Shown here: positions 13,517 to 20,562 of the stretch, in pieces | Layout of the letters: each line of letters starts with the position of its first letter | How positions within the stretch are numbered: the first letter of the stretch is position 1 | Origin: an uncultured Collinsella sp. | GTDB lineage: Bacteria > Actinomycetota > Coriobacteriia > Coriobacteriales > Coriobacteriaceae | DNA: 20,596 nt | NCBI GenBank assembly: GCA_900551655.1 | Contig: URWM01000004.1 | Span: 1-20,596, forward strand | Reading direction: 5' to 3' | Position numbers and translations under genes: made by a program | The notes under the pieces: generated by a model | Told to the model about the DNA's origin: nothing | The model's input: the letters and a program-made list of their open reading frames with translations, nothing else | Databases searched by the model: none

Positions 13517-15171
13517 CTACTTGAGAAACGGGTTCAGTCTGGCCGCCAGCGGATCGAGCTTGTACATCCTTGCAAAGCACTCGCGACCATAGTCGGAATC
13601 GTTGCTCCAGCTACCCTGGTCGACGTCGTACTCTGCATCCAAACGAATCCACTCCTCCGGCTTGTTCTTCTCGTGCTTGCTACAGAAGTAGCGCTGGTAC
13701 TCGACCTCGTGCTCAAACTCAAACTCGGCATCCGAACCGCGGCCGGCGTACTCGTCGACCGACGTCAGGTTGCCGTGCTCGTCGTAATAGAACTCCGCAT
13801 AGCCGCCGCGCTCGGAATCGATCCTGTCGAGCTTTCCGTCGCTGTACGAATAATCCACCGCGGCATACGAGTTCAGCGAGCCATAATCGTTGCCGTGCGA
13901 GTCATATGCCACAGGCGAGATACGCGAAATGTTGCCGTCCTTGCCATACTCGTAGCCCGCGGTAATCGTCCACGTAGTTCCCACCGTGTCGCCCTGGCAG
14001 TCCAGCGTAAAGGACGTCACGCGATCCTTGTCGTATCCGTACGAATACACGACCGTCCGAGGATTGGCCGGGCTGGTATCGGTGTTGGTCACCATGTTGC
14101 CGTCCTGATAGACATACGTGCTCGTACTCTCGCCGTAGCCCGCATGGGTCGTCTTGTTGATCAGGTTTCCGTCCGCGTCGTAGGTAAACGTCGTGGTGCT
14201 CGACGAATCGCTCATGTCGGCATCGCAGTCGATGCGCGTGACGTTACCGTCGGCGTCGTACGTAAACGTGTTGACGTTCTCGTAACCGCCCGCCAGATCT
14301 TCCTCAATCTCCGAAATGCGATGCGACTCATCGTGCTCGACGCCGTAGCTTACACCGCCACCTTGCTTGACGGCAGACGTGAAGCCCGTGACGTAGCCGT
14401 TTTCATCGCGCTCGATCTCGTAGATATCGCCGTACTGGTCCGATTTATCGGTGCCTTCATAGGACACCGGCAGCCACAGCTCGTCGAGCTGCGTGTCCTT
14501 AATGCCGCTAACCTTCGTATCCCGCGGCAGTGCCAACGTGGCGAGCTTTTTTTGCCCGAAAGATCGACGCTTTTGAGCTCCCCGGCATTTGAAAGGTCGA
14601 GCTTCTCGATGTTGTCGCAACCGTCCAGGTTAACGACGGTGACGTTGCTCGCCGAGTTAAGCTCGACGGTTTTAAGGTCTCCGCAGCCCGAGAGGTCCAG
14701 GTTGACGAGTTTGTCTCCGCCATATTCCACACTGGTAACGTTGGGGAACACCTTGCCCAGACCCTGCGTTGACGTAACGCCGTCCAGCTTGACCGACGTC
14801 ACCGCCTTGGCCTCGTCGCGTGAAATGCGGCCGTCACCGTTAGTGTCGTACTTGGTCGAGACAAGCGCACGCATGCCGCTGTCCGGAAAGATTTTCTCGT
14901 CGATAGGCGTGGTCGCGATCTGCGTAAAGTAGAACAGCGCACCGCCGCCGATGCCCGCCGCCACGGCAAGCACCGCGGCAAGGGCGATGAGGGGCTTCTT
15001 GGAACGCTTGCGCCGCACGGGCTGCTGCACGGGCACGTATTGCCCAGGAGCGGGCGTGGCAGGCTGGGGTTGCTGCGTGGCCGCGACCTGGTCGGGTGCT
15101 ACGGGCGCGCCGCATACGGGGCAAAAGAGGGCGTCGTCGACAAGCGGCGTGCCACACGAGCGACAAAACAT
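13517..15171 (-). pseudogene. Zinc-ribbon, membrane, LRR and YD-repeat protein, frameshifted
   Basis: The start is the ATG at 15171, six bases after AAAGGAG. Domains in order: a zinc ribbon with C3, C6, C17 and C20; a Pro/Gln linker; a basic patch (RRKRSKK) and membrane helix (about 60-83); an EF-hand or dockerin-like loop DTNGDGRISRDEA (109-121); and leucine-rich repeats such as LVNLDLSGC and IEKLDLS (about 147-206). At an A7 tract (14547-14553) the frame ends in unrelated sequence, stopping at 14350 (273 residues). The other frame continues from LATLALPRDTKV and carries YD/RHS-type repeats (FTYDADGNVTRI, FTYDADGNLINK, YYDEHGNLTSV) to 13517. One more A, or a -1 slip, would give about 551 residues. 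It is probably anchored in the membrane with its repeats outside, perhaps for adhesion. Whether this strain makes the full protein is unclear. Confidence 0.7.
14547..14553 (-). repeat. A7 tract at the frameshift
   Basis: Seven T on the plus strand, A7 in the coding strand (GGC AAA AAA AGC). The leucine-rich half reads in one frame up to here and the YD-repeat half in the -1 frame from here. Such runs favour replication, transcription or ribosome slippage. Confidence 0.75.
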
Positions 15172-15245
15172 GACGGGCTCCTTTCGGTTCATTCCTTCCA
15201 CCATGAAGGTAAACCCAAAGCCGCAGCCCTTGTTGCACAACATTC

Positions 15246-15294
15246 AGCCCAAACCACCGCAAAGGGGCGCAGCTCACAGGTGCCTTTGTGTTGG
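15246..15294 (+). repeat. hicAB-flanking repeat, left copy
   Basis: Matches 39 of 49 aligned positions with 15991-16038 in the same orientation (AGCCCAAACCACCGCAAAGG...CACAGG...TTTGTGTTGG). The ends of each copy pair imperfectly, so each is also a hairpin. Confidence 0.75.
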
Positions 15295-15297
15295 TTC

Positions 15298-15332
15298 GAA
15301 CACTTGTTCTATACGTACACATGTTCTATAGT
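15298..15332 (+). promoter_or_regulatory. hicAB promoter with overlapping dyad
   Basis: TTGTTC (15304-15309), 17 bases, TATAGT (15327-15332). The -35 lies in the dyad GAACA-CT-TGTTC (15298-15309), and a further TGTTC half-site overlaps the spacer. A ribbon-helix-helix antitoxin bound here would block the polymerase. Confidence 0.65.
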
Positions 15333-15357
15333 AGGGATGCTTGCATCGGACTAAAAT

Positions 15358-15378
15358 TGCAACTAGGATATAGTTGCA
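15358..15378 (+). promoter_or_regulatory. Dyad in the hicA leader
   Basis: TGCAACTA (15358-15365) and TAGTTGCA (15371-15378) form a perfect 8-bp dyad about 15 bases before the hicA start. It could be a HicB operator or an RNA hairpin limiting toxin translation. Confidence 0.55.
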
Positions 15379-15392
15379 GAATGTGGGGCGGG

Positions 15393-15656
15393 ATGACTCG
15401 GACCGATAAACTCATCGCCCAACTGCTTAGCTGCCCCTCGACGTATCGGTATACCGATTTTTTAAAAGTCATGGCTTCATATGGCTTTGAAATGGACAAC
15501 AAAGGCAAGACATCCGGATCGCGCGTTCGCTTCTACAGGCCATCAGATGGCAGGATGTTCGTAATGCACGCGCCGCATCCATCTGACGAATTGACAGCGG
15601 GGACCATTCGAAACATCGTTCGATTTCTGCAAGATGTCGGAGGTAGTCATGAGTAA
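15393..15656 (+). CDS. hicA: HicA-family toxin
   Basis: An 87-residue protein in the usual toxin-first position, overlapping the antitoxin gene by 8 bp. HicA toxins are small mRNA interferases with a double-stranded-RNA-binding-like fold. The GSRVRFYRPSDGRMFVMHAPHP and LTAGTIRNIVRFLQDVG segments match the family. The canonical GSH motif, whose histidine is catalytic in well-studied HicA proteins, is GSR here (R44); related GSR-type sequences occur as partners of this type of HicB, so the change may define a subfamily rather than a dead toxin. The ATG at 15393 follows GGGG by four bases; an in-frame ATG at 15381 would add four residues. Expression is probably repressed by HicB through the dyads upstream. 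Confidence 0.85.
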   Translation: MTRTDKLIAQLLSCPSTYRYTDFLKVMASYGFEMDNKGKTSGSRVRFYRPSDGRMFVMHAPHPSDELTAGTIRNIVRFLQDVGGSHE

Positions 15657-15978
15657 CGTTTTGGCATACAAGGGTTATTTCGCCCCAGTCGAGTTCGATG
15701 CCGAACAGCATGTGCTAACAGGTATGGTCACCGGCATTAGGGACGCAATCGTATTTGAAGGCTCCACGGTTAAAGAAGTGGAGCAATGCTTCCACGACGC
15801 CGTCGACGATTACCTTGAGTTTTGCGCCGAGAAGGGCAAGGAGCCCGAGCGGGCTTTTAAGGGCTCGTTCAACGTAAGAACGGGTTCCGAGCTTCATAAG
15901 CAAGCAGCGCTGGCAGCGGCAAAGAAGGGTGAGTCACTCAATAAGTTTGTGACTGAAGCAATCGCTGCGGCGTTATAG
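15649..15978 (+). CDS. hicB: HicB-family antitoxin
   Basis: A 109-residue antitoxin. The N-terminal 65 residues (YKGYFAPVEFDAEQHVLTGMVTGIRD and VKEVEQCFHDAVDDYLEFC) form the partly degenerate RNase H-like HicB domain that binds the toxin. Residues 72-109 (GSFNVRTGSELHKQAALAAA, then GESLNKFVTEAI) form a ribbon-helix-helix DNA-binding domain. The ATG at 15649 has GGAGG six bases upstream, inside hicA, and overlaps the hicA stop (ATGAGTAA), so the pair is translationally coupled. Protein and toxin should together repress the promoter at 15298-15332. Confidence 0.93.
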   Translation: MSNVLAYKGYFAPVEFDAEQHVLTGMVTGIRDAIVFEGSTVKEVEQCFHDAVDDYLEFCAEKGKEPERAFKGSFNVRTGSELHKQAALAAAKKGESLNKFVTEAIAAAL

Positions 15979-15990
15979 CATTACCGCATA

Positions 15991-16038
15991 AGCCCAAACA
16001 ACCACAAAGGGCGCAGTTCACAGGCATATTTGCGGTGG
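15991..16038 (+). repeat. hicAB-flanking repeat, right copy
   Basis: Second copy of the 15246-15294 repeat in the same orientation, starting 13 bases after the hicB stop. It may also serve as a weak terminator, since its ends can pair and TTTACT follows. Confidence 0.75.
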
Positions 16039-16069
16039 CTTTACTGCCCATATCGCGTTTGCCCAGATA

Positions 16070-16108
16070 AAACCTGCCAAAATAAACCTGTCCCTTTTTG
16101 GTAGGTTT
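16070..16108 (+). promoter_or_regulatory. Hairpin in front of the cyclo-ligase gene
   Basis: AAACCTGCCAAAA (16070-16082) and TTTTGGTAGGTTT (16096-16108) pair at 12 of 13 positions. It ends just before the ribosome site of the next gene, so it may act as a terminator for hicAB or as a leader structure. I do not recognise a known riboswitch. Confidence 0.5.
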
Positions 16109-16124
16109 GCTAGAGGAGGTTGGG

Positions 16125-16721
16125 ATGGACAAGGCTGAGTTGAGGCAGACGGTGATTGCCCAGCGCAATGCTCTTGATTTGGATATGCGGGCAGCGAAGT
16201 CTGCCGTTATCTGCGCGCGGCTTGTTGAGCTGATGGAGTCCAGCGGCACTGCGGGCCAACGCACCGTTGCCGTCTATGCCGCCATGGGTTCCGAGGTCGA
16301 CCCAGCCGCGTTTGCCGCTGCGGCCGCCAAACGCGGCTGGCGCGTGGCCTATCCGTGCATGCTCTCGGCAAGCGACGCCATGGCTTGTGGCCAGCGCATG
16401 TGCATGCGGGCAGTCTCTGCCGGCGATGCGTCCGAGGCCCCGTTTATCGCCCACCCTACGCGGGCCTTCGCAGCCACGGACGTCGACAGCGACCACTTCC
16501 CCATCGTGCCCGCCAAGGCTCTCGATATGATTATCGTGCCGCTCGTGACTTTCGACCGCACCGGCGCGCGCCTGGGCTACGGCGGAGGCTGCTACGACCG
16601 CTACCTGCCCACAGTTGTACCTGAATGCCTAATCGTCGGCATCGCCTTTGACGAACAGCGCGTCGACCACGTTCCCACCGACGCCCACGATCTGCCACTG
16701 CCCAGCATCGTCAGCGCCTAG
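16125..16721 (+). CDS. 5-formyltetrahydrofolate cyclo-ligase
   Basis: A 198-residue cytoplasmic enzyme that uses ATP to convert 5-formyltetrahydrofolate to 5,10-methenyltetrahydrofolate, returning it to the one-carbon pool. The start pattern KAELRQTVIAQRNAL, YAAMGSEVDP (substrate side) and the signature GYGGGCYDRYL (151-161) followed by GIAFDEQ are diagnostic; length is normal. The ATG at 16125 follows GAGGAGG by five bases. It is the only housekeeping gene between two repeat-flanked cassettes and is preceded by a hairpin. The gene is known as fthC, ygfA or MTHFS in other organisms. Confidence 0.94.
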   Translation: MDKAELRQTVIAQRNALDLDMRAAKSAVICARLVELMESSGTAGQRTVAVYAAMGSEVDPAAFAAAAAKRGWRVAYPCMLSASDAMACGQRMCMRAVSAGDASEAPFIAHPTRAFAATDVDSDHFPIVPAKALDMIIVPLVTFDRTGARLGYGGGCYDRYLPTVVPECLIVGIAFDEQRVDHVPTDAHDLPLPSIVSA

Positions 16722-16747
16722 CCGCCGCTGTATCGCACCCGCAAGAT

Positions 16748-16864
16748 GAGCGTGGAAAATCTCCCACTTTGAGCCCCCTTACGAGCCAAAAACGGGAGAT
16801 TATCCACACTCATTCAACAAGCGTCCGAAAATCCACGCTCGTCTGTCCGATTTTCCACGCTTGT
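16748..16864 (+). repeat. Long palindromic repeat element, copy 1
   Basis: Arms GAGCGTGGAAAATCTCCC (16748-16765) and GGGAGATTATCCACACTC (16794-16811) pair with two mismatches around a 28-base loop. Two direct units follow: CGTCCGAAAATCCACGCTCG (from 16822) and CTGTCCGATTTTCCACGCTT (from 16843). The structure matches copy 2 near 18.2 kb in order, loop length and orientation. TTATCCACA at 16800-16808 equals the E. coli DnaA box consensus. Confidence 0.9.
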
Positions 16865-16978
16865 GCAGCCAAACGCCCTGCAACTGCCTCAGCACGCACG
16901 CGGCACGCCGGCGACCTTGAGCTTGCGATCGAGCTTTGTCGGATCCCTTAGATCATCCCAGCACAAGCGCACAATCTC

Positions 16979-17851
16979 TCAGTTATCAAGCAGCGAAAGT
17001 CTCGACTCGCGCTGGCGCTCATCGAACTGCGCCTTCGCGAGCTTGCCCTCCTCCGCCGCCTTCTCGCTTTTAACGAATCCGTCGAACTCCCCGATAATCA
17101 GCCGGTCGCCCACGCGCCACAAGTAGTCGACGCGATACGGTCGTCCCGGCTCAACCGGGTCGAACAGCTCAACTTGCAGCTCCGGCGTCTGCCAACCGCG
17201 CTCGATCATCAGGGCACGCGCCTTGGACTCGCCGCCACTTTCCGACAGCCCATCGGCACATCGTGCAACCCTGCGCGCCGTCACAACGCCGCGACGATTC
17301 AGACCAAGCTTGTCGACAGTCTCAACGAGATGCTCCTTCGACAAAAGTTGCTCATGGAGCGCCGAGTCCGCGATGATCAGTCCCTCGACAAACGATGCAT
17401 CGACCAAGCAATCCGTAATCGTTTGATCGATATCGGTTACGGCGATATCCATCTGGGTGGCCCGTGTTTGACGAGCATAGCGATGACGAATGACCTGAGA
17501 GCCCGGCGTCGTCGATTGGGCTGGCATCGCGGCGATATGGATGTGCGTCAAATTGGCATGCGAAACCGAAAGGCCATAGATAACAGCCGCCGTATAGGAG
17601 CAAAATGTCCAGTCGGGGTGCTTTTGCGCAAGCGCCCGCACCCGATGCAGATAACGCTGCCGAAACTTGAGCTCGGACCAGTATTCCGGACGCGCATACA
17701 GCCCCGGCATGACCGCTTCGAGACTTCCCGCCTCCGCCCGCCGCTCAATCTGCTTTGCCTCCGCCGCCGTTCGCGCGTACACGCAGCTCATCTGCTGTTC
17801 GCATGCTTCAATGTGACTTGCAAGTCTTTGATTCGCCGTCATGTTTCCCAT
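16979..17851 (-). CDS. AbiEi/DUF559-like protein with nuclease-type C-terminus
   Basis: A 290-residue protein. The N-terminal and middle part (VMPGLYARPEYWSELKFRQRYLHRVRALA, then FCSYTAAVIYGL) resembles actinobacterial proteins annotated as AbiEi-like or DUF559, although a clear winged helix is not obvious. The C-terminal 90 residues look like a PD-(D/E)xK or Vsr-type nuclease: E208 in SGGESKAR, D242 in YRVDYLW, then E255 and D257 in IIGEFDGFVK. This predicts DNA cleavage or a toxin/antitoxin-like role in phage defence, unproven. The ATG at 17851 has GGGAGG four bases upstream; the open frame extends to 17914 without a better site. Directly repeated boxes precede it, and the gene sits between two copies of a long palindromic repeat. 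Confidence 0.75.
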   Translation of the reverse strand: MGNMTANQRLASHIEACEQQMSCVYARTAAEAKQIERRAEAGSLEAVMPGLYARPEYWSELKFRQRYLHRVRALAQKHPDWTFCSYTAAVIYGLSVSHANLTHIHIAAMPAQSTTPGSQVIRHRYARQTRATQMDIAVTDIDQTITDCLVDASFVEGLIIADSALHEQLLSKEHLVETVDKLGLNRRGVVTARRVARCADGLSESGGESKARALMIERGWQTPELQVELFDPVEPGRPYRVDYLWRVGDRLIIGEFDGFVKSEKAAEEGKLAKAQFDERQRESRLSLLDN

Positions 17852-17888
17852 GTCGCCTCCCAACTCTTGGAACGGCGCAAACGTACCA

Positions 17889-17950
17889 GACGGTTTCATG
17901 CGAAGTCTGACCAAATACCGTCCAGGCGCTGACCAAATGCTTGACGGTTT
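17889..17950 (-). promoter_or_regulatory. Nested direct repeats upstream of the nuclease-like gene
   Basis: CTGACCAAAT occurs at 17907-17916 and again at 17929-17938, 22 bp apart (about two helical turns). Outside them GACGGTTT occurs at 17889-17896 and 17943-17950, and ACCGTC lies between. This arrangement just before a gene suggests an operator. Confidence 0.5.
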
Positions 17951-18148
17951 TGGACGTTTTAGGCTGATGGCTTATATCTGCAGGTAGGGCGGTTGTCGAG
18001 AGGTCCCTGTCTCCACATTTTGAGGCCTGTGTCCATCGGGTTATCAGAAAGAAAAACCCGTCGAGATACGAGACTACGCCGAATGCGACTTGACCTCTTC
18101 ACGCACCGTCTCTTAGCCGAGCCATCGGCATCTACATGCCTAAAAAAT

Positions 18149-18265
18149 GAGCGTGGATAATCTCCCGTTTTGAGCCTAGTTTTGAGCCAAAAGTGGGAGA
18201 TTATCCACGCTCGATTTGTAAACGTCCGAAAATCCACGCTCGTGTGTCCGAAAATCCACGTTCGT
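18149..18265 (+). repeat. Long palindromic repeat element, copy 2
   Basis: Perfect 18-bp arms GAGCGTGGATAATCTCCC (18149-18166) and GGGAGATTATCCACGCTC (18195-18212) around a 28-base loop. Two direct units follow, CGTCCGAAAATCCACGCTCG (from 18223) and GTGTCCGAAAATCCACGTTC (from 18244). It has the same layout and orientation as copy 1, 1.4 kb away. Confidence 0.93.
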
Positions 18266-18318
18266 CACGCCGCAAGCACAGCAACGGCCGCAGCAGCAAC
18301 CACAGCTACAGCCGCAGT

Positions 18319-19245
18319 CTAGTGCTCCTCGCCGGCGCGGGCCAGGTCGTAGGGCGTGGTCTGGTAAACGTAGTAGTTGAGCCAGTTGGTGTAGAGCAGC
18401 TGAGCCTGGCTGCGCCAGACGTTGCGCGGCTCGGCGGTGGGATCGTCGCCCGGGAAGTAATGCGCCGGCACCTGGGGGTTGAGCCCGCGCTTCACGTCGC
18501 GCTCGTACTCCAGGCGCAGCGTGTCGGTATCGTACTCGGGATGGCCAAAGACAAAGAAGCGGCGGCTGTCGGTCGACTTGACGATGTACAGGCCCACCTC
18601 ATCGGACACGGCCACGACCTCAAGCTGCGGCTCGGCCTCCACGTCCTCGCGGCGCACATCGGTGTTGCGCGAATGCACGGCATAGAAACGGTCGTCAAAG
18701 CCGCGGACCAGCGGGCTTTGCGGCTTCACCAGATAATGCTCGAACACGCCGCTCGCCTTTGCCGGCAGGTCGTGCTTCTGGATACCGTAATGATGGTACA
18801 GGCCGGCCTGTGCGCCCCAACAAATGTGCAGCGTAGAGTGCACGTGCGTGGTGGACCAATCCATGATCTGGCAGAGCTCGGGCCAGTAGTCGACTTCCTC
18901 GAACGGCATCTGCTCCACGGGCGCGCCCGTGATAATCAGGCCGTCGTAGTGGATGTCGCGGATGTCGTCGAACGTGCGGTAAAACGTCTCCAGGTGGCCG
19001 GCGCTCACGTGCGTGGCCTCGTGCGTCTTGGTGCGCAGCAGGTCCACCTCCACCTGCAGCGGCGTGTTGGAGAGCTTGCGCATGATTTGCGTCTCGGTGG
19101 CGATCTTGGTGGGCATGAGGTTGAGGATGAGCACGCGCAGCGGACGGATGTCCTGGTGCAGCGCACGGTACTCGGTCATGACAAAGATGTTCTCGCTCTC
19201 GAGCTGCGCGGCGGCAGGGAGGGCGTCGGGGATGCGAATGGGCAT
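18319..19245 (-). CDS. metA: MetA-family homoserine O-acyltransferase (probably acetyl-specific)
   Basis: A 308-residue cytoplasmic enzyme that activates the hydroxyl of L-homoserine in methionine synthesis. C142 in [15 protein letters not shown] is the nucleophile; H235 and E237 in FGHPEYD complete the site. Numbering matches E. coli MetA. Residue 111 is Glu ([17 protein letters not shown]). In this family Glu111 goes with acetyl-CoA and Gly111 with succinyl-CoA, so this is probably a homoserine O-acetyltransferase despite the usual succinyltransferase name (known rule applied to the visible residue). The ATG at 19245 follows AAGGAG by five bases. It is transcribed away from the dehydrogenase gene. 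I see no SAM riboswitch in the roughly 210-bp leader. Confidence 0.95.
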   Translation of the reverse strand: MPIRIPDALPAAAQLESENIFVMTEYRALHQDIRPLRVLILNLMPTKIATETQIMRKLSNTPLQVEVDLLRTKTHEATHVSAGHLETFYRTFDDIRDIHYDGLIITGAPVEQMPFEEVDYWPELCQIMDWSTTHVHSTLHICWGAQAGLYHHYGIQKHDLPAKASGVFEHYLVKPQSPLVRGFDDRFYAVHSRNTDVRREDVEAEPQLEVVAVSDEVGLYIVKSTDSRRFFVFGHPEYDTDTLRLEYERDVKRGLNPQVPAHYFPGDDPTAEPRNVWRSQAQLLYTNWLNYYVYQTTPYDLARAGEEH

Positions 19246-19348
19246 GGATGCTCCTTACGAGTCAGTTGCAGCTATGGTACAACGACCGGCCCCATCCGAG
19301 CGAGCACATCACCCAGCGATGCCGTCAGCGGCCCAAATCACCCCAAAA

Positions 19349-19379
19349 GTAGAGATTAGGGCATGTCCCAAAAATCTAC
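19349..19379 (-). repeat. AGATTTTTGGGACATGCC repeat, copy 2
   Basis: 19360-19377 is the exact reverse complement of the 18 bases at 13219-13236. Here the arms GTAGA (19349-19353) and TCTAC (19375-19379) flank it, and GGGCATGTCCC makes an inner hairpin. It lies between the divergent metA and dehydrogenase genes. Confidence 0.8.
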
Positions 19380-19390
19380 GGCGCTTTAGT

Positions 19391-19419
19391 CTAGCAAAGT
19401 GGCAGCTGGACGCTACAAT
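19391..19419 (+). promoter_or_regulatory. Predicted promoter of the dehydrogenase gene
   Basis: TACAAT at 19414-19419 is a good -10, preceded after 17 bases by CTAGCA (19391-19396), a weak -35. It lies 38 bp before the start codon. Confidence 0.5.
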
Positions 19420-19456
19420 GGTTCGACGCGAAAAACTCGGCCGAAAGGATACATAT

Positions 19457-20434
19457 ATGTACCAGACGCGTAAGATCGGTGTGGTCGGCCAGGGCCACGT
19501 AGGAGCACATGTCGCCAACAGCCTGCTTATGCAGGGCATTGACGACGAACTGTACCTGTGCGATATCAACGAGGCCAAGGTGACATCCGAGGTCCAGGAC
19601 CTGCGCGACTCCCTTTCGTTTGTCCCGTATAACACCAAGATCGTCAACTGCTACGACCACTACGAGGAGCTGGCCTGCTGCGACGTCGTCGTCAACGCCG
19701 CCGGCAAGGTCGCACTGGCCGCCGGCAACCGCGACGGCGAGCTGTTCTTTACCACCGACGCCACCCGCACCTTTGCCAAGCGCATCGTCGACGCCGGCTT
19801 CGACGGCATCTTTGTGAGCATCTCCAACCCCTGCGACGTCGTGTGCACCGAGCTGTGGCACCTGACCGGCTACGATCCCAAGAAGATCATCGGCTCGGGC
19901 TGCGGCCTGGATTCCGCCCGCCTGCGCACCGAGATCTCCAAGAAGGTCGGCGTGAGCCCCAAGTCCATCGACGCCTACATGATCGGCGAGCACGGCTTTA
20001 GCCAGCTTGCCGCCTTTAAGGCCGCGACCATCGCCGGCAAGAGCCTCAACGAGCTTCAGGCCGAAAACCCCGACAAGTACGCCTTCGACCACATGGAGGT
20101 CGAGGAGCTTGCACGCAAGGGCGGCTATGTGACCTACCAGGGCAAGCAGTGCACCGAGTACGCCGTCGCCAACTCCGCCGCACGCGTCTGCGCTGCTGTT
20201 CTGCACAACGAGCACGCCGTGCTTTCGGCCTCTACGCTTATGACCGGCCAGTATGGCGAGGAGGGTATCTTTACCTCCCTGCCGTGCGTGATCGGCGCCG
20301 AGGGCGTCGAGGAGGTTTACACGCTCGACCTGTCCGAGTACGAGCTCGAGGGCTTCCACAAGAGCTGCCAGCACATCCGCGACAACATCGCCCAGCTCGA
20401 CTGGTGGGATGCCGAGGCCTGCGACGCAAAGTAG
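19457..20434 (+). CDS. L-lactate / L-2-hydroxyacid dehydrogenase (HicDH-like)
   Basis: A 325-residue NAD-dependent dehydrogenase of the lactate/malate superfamily. The Rossmann loop is GQGHVG (11-16) with D36 for NAD over NADP. R92 in GNRDGEL matches the mobile-loop arginine, ISNPCDVV holds N124, and D152, R155 and H179 (GLDSARLR, IGEHGFSQ) are the catalytic set. The sequence resembles L-2-hydroxyisocaproate dehydrogenase more than classic LDH, so it may reduce pyruvate or branched 2-oxo acids; substrate is uncertain. The ATG at 19457 follows AAAGGA by seven bases. Third positions are nearly all C or G, which fits a highly expressed fermentation enzyme that regenerates NAD. It is a single gene ending in a strong terminator. 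Confidence 0.92.
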   Translation: MYQTRKIGVVGQGHVGAHVANSLLMQGIDDELYLCDINEAKVTSEVQDLRDSLSFVPYNTKIVNCYDHYEELACCDVVVNAAGKVALAAGNRDGELFFTTDATRTFAKRIVDAGFDGIFVSISNPCDVVCTELWHLTGYDPKKIIGSGCGLDSARLRTEISKKVGVSPKSIDAYMIGEHGFSQLAAFKAATIAGKSLNELQAENPDKYAFDHMEVEELARKGGYVTYQGKQCTEYAVANSAARVCAAVLHNEHAVLSASTLMTGQYGEEGIFTSLPCVIGAEGVEEVYTLDLSEYELEGFHKSCQHIRDNIAQLDWWDAEACDAK

Positions 20435-20477
20435 GCCGCTGGCTACCGCAACCTTGCGAATCTAAGCGCGATACTAA

Positions 20478-20518
20478 GCGGGCCGCGCCGGAATACTACC
20501 GGCGCGGCCCGCTTTTTT
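20478..20518 (+). terminator. Terminator of the dehydrogenase gene
   Basis: GCGGGCCGCGCCGG (20478-20491) and CCGGCGCGGCCCGC (20499-20512) are perfect 14-bp arms with a 7-base loop, followed by six T. This is a textbook Rho-independent terminator. Confidence 0.96.
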
Positions 20519-20562
20519 GCTCATGCAACACGTTTGCAAATCGAAGGTGAATACTTTTCCGC

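Larger units (their letters stand above)
17852..18318. other. Long gene-free region
   Basis: About 470 bp without a gene, between the start of the nuclease-like gene and the stop of metA. It holds the repeated boxes at 17889-17950, a small CGGGTT/AACCCG dyad near 18037-18060, and the second long palindromic repeat. The last 50 bases are rich in GCAGC/CAGC-like triplets. No clear terminator with a U-tract follows metA. Confidence 0.7.

Noticed and set aside
14540..14560. Programmed -1 frameshifting as a certain explanation
   Set aside because: The A7 run would allow it, but no downstream pseudoknot or internal Shine-Dalgarno was evident to me, and an indel is equally likely. Kept only as one possibility.
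13232..14932. A 566-codon plus-strand open frame across the YD-repeat gene
   Set aside because: It runs through hairpins and a terminator and shows no family motif, whereas the minus strand has YD and LRR repeats.
15246..18265. An integrated phage or transposon
   Set aside because: No integrase, transposase, tRNA target or att-like direct repeat was found; only palindromic repeats bracket the cassettes.
18268..18318. Triplet (CAG-like) repeat
   Set aside because: The GCAGC-rich stretch is irregular and short, with no perfect tandem unit, and probably reflects base composition.
19246..19456. SAM or other riboswitch upstream of metA
   Set aside because: The leader lacks recognisable SAM-box helices. 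It contains a repeat element and the dehydrogenase promoter instead.
19391..20374. A 327-codon minus-strand open frame opposite the dehydrogenase
   Set aside because: Shadow of a G/C-ending gene; the dehydrogenase motifs are on the plus strand.
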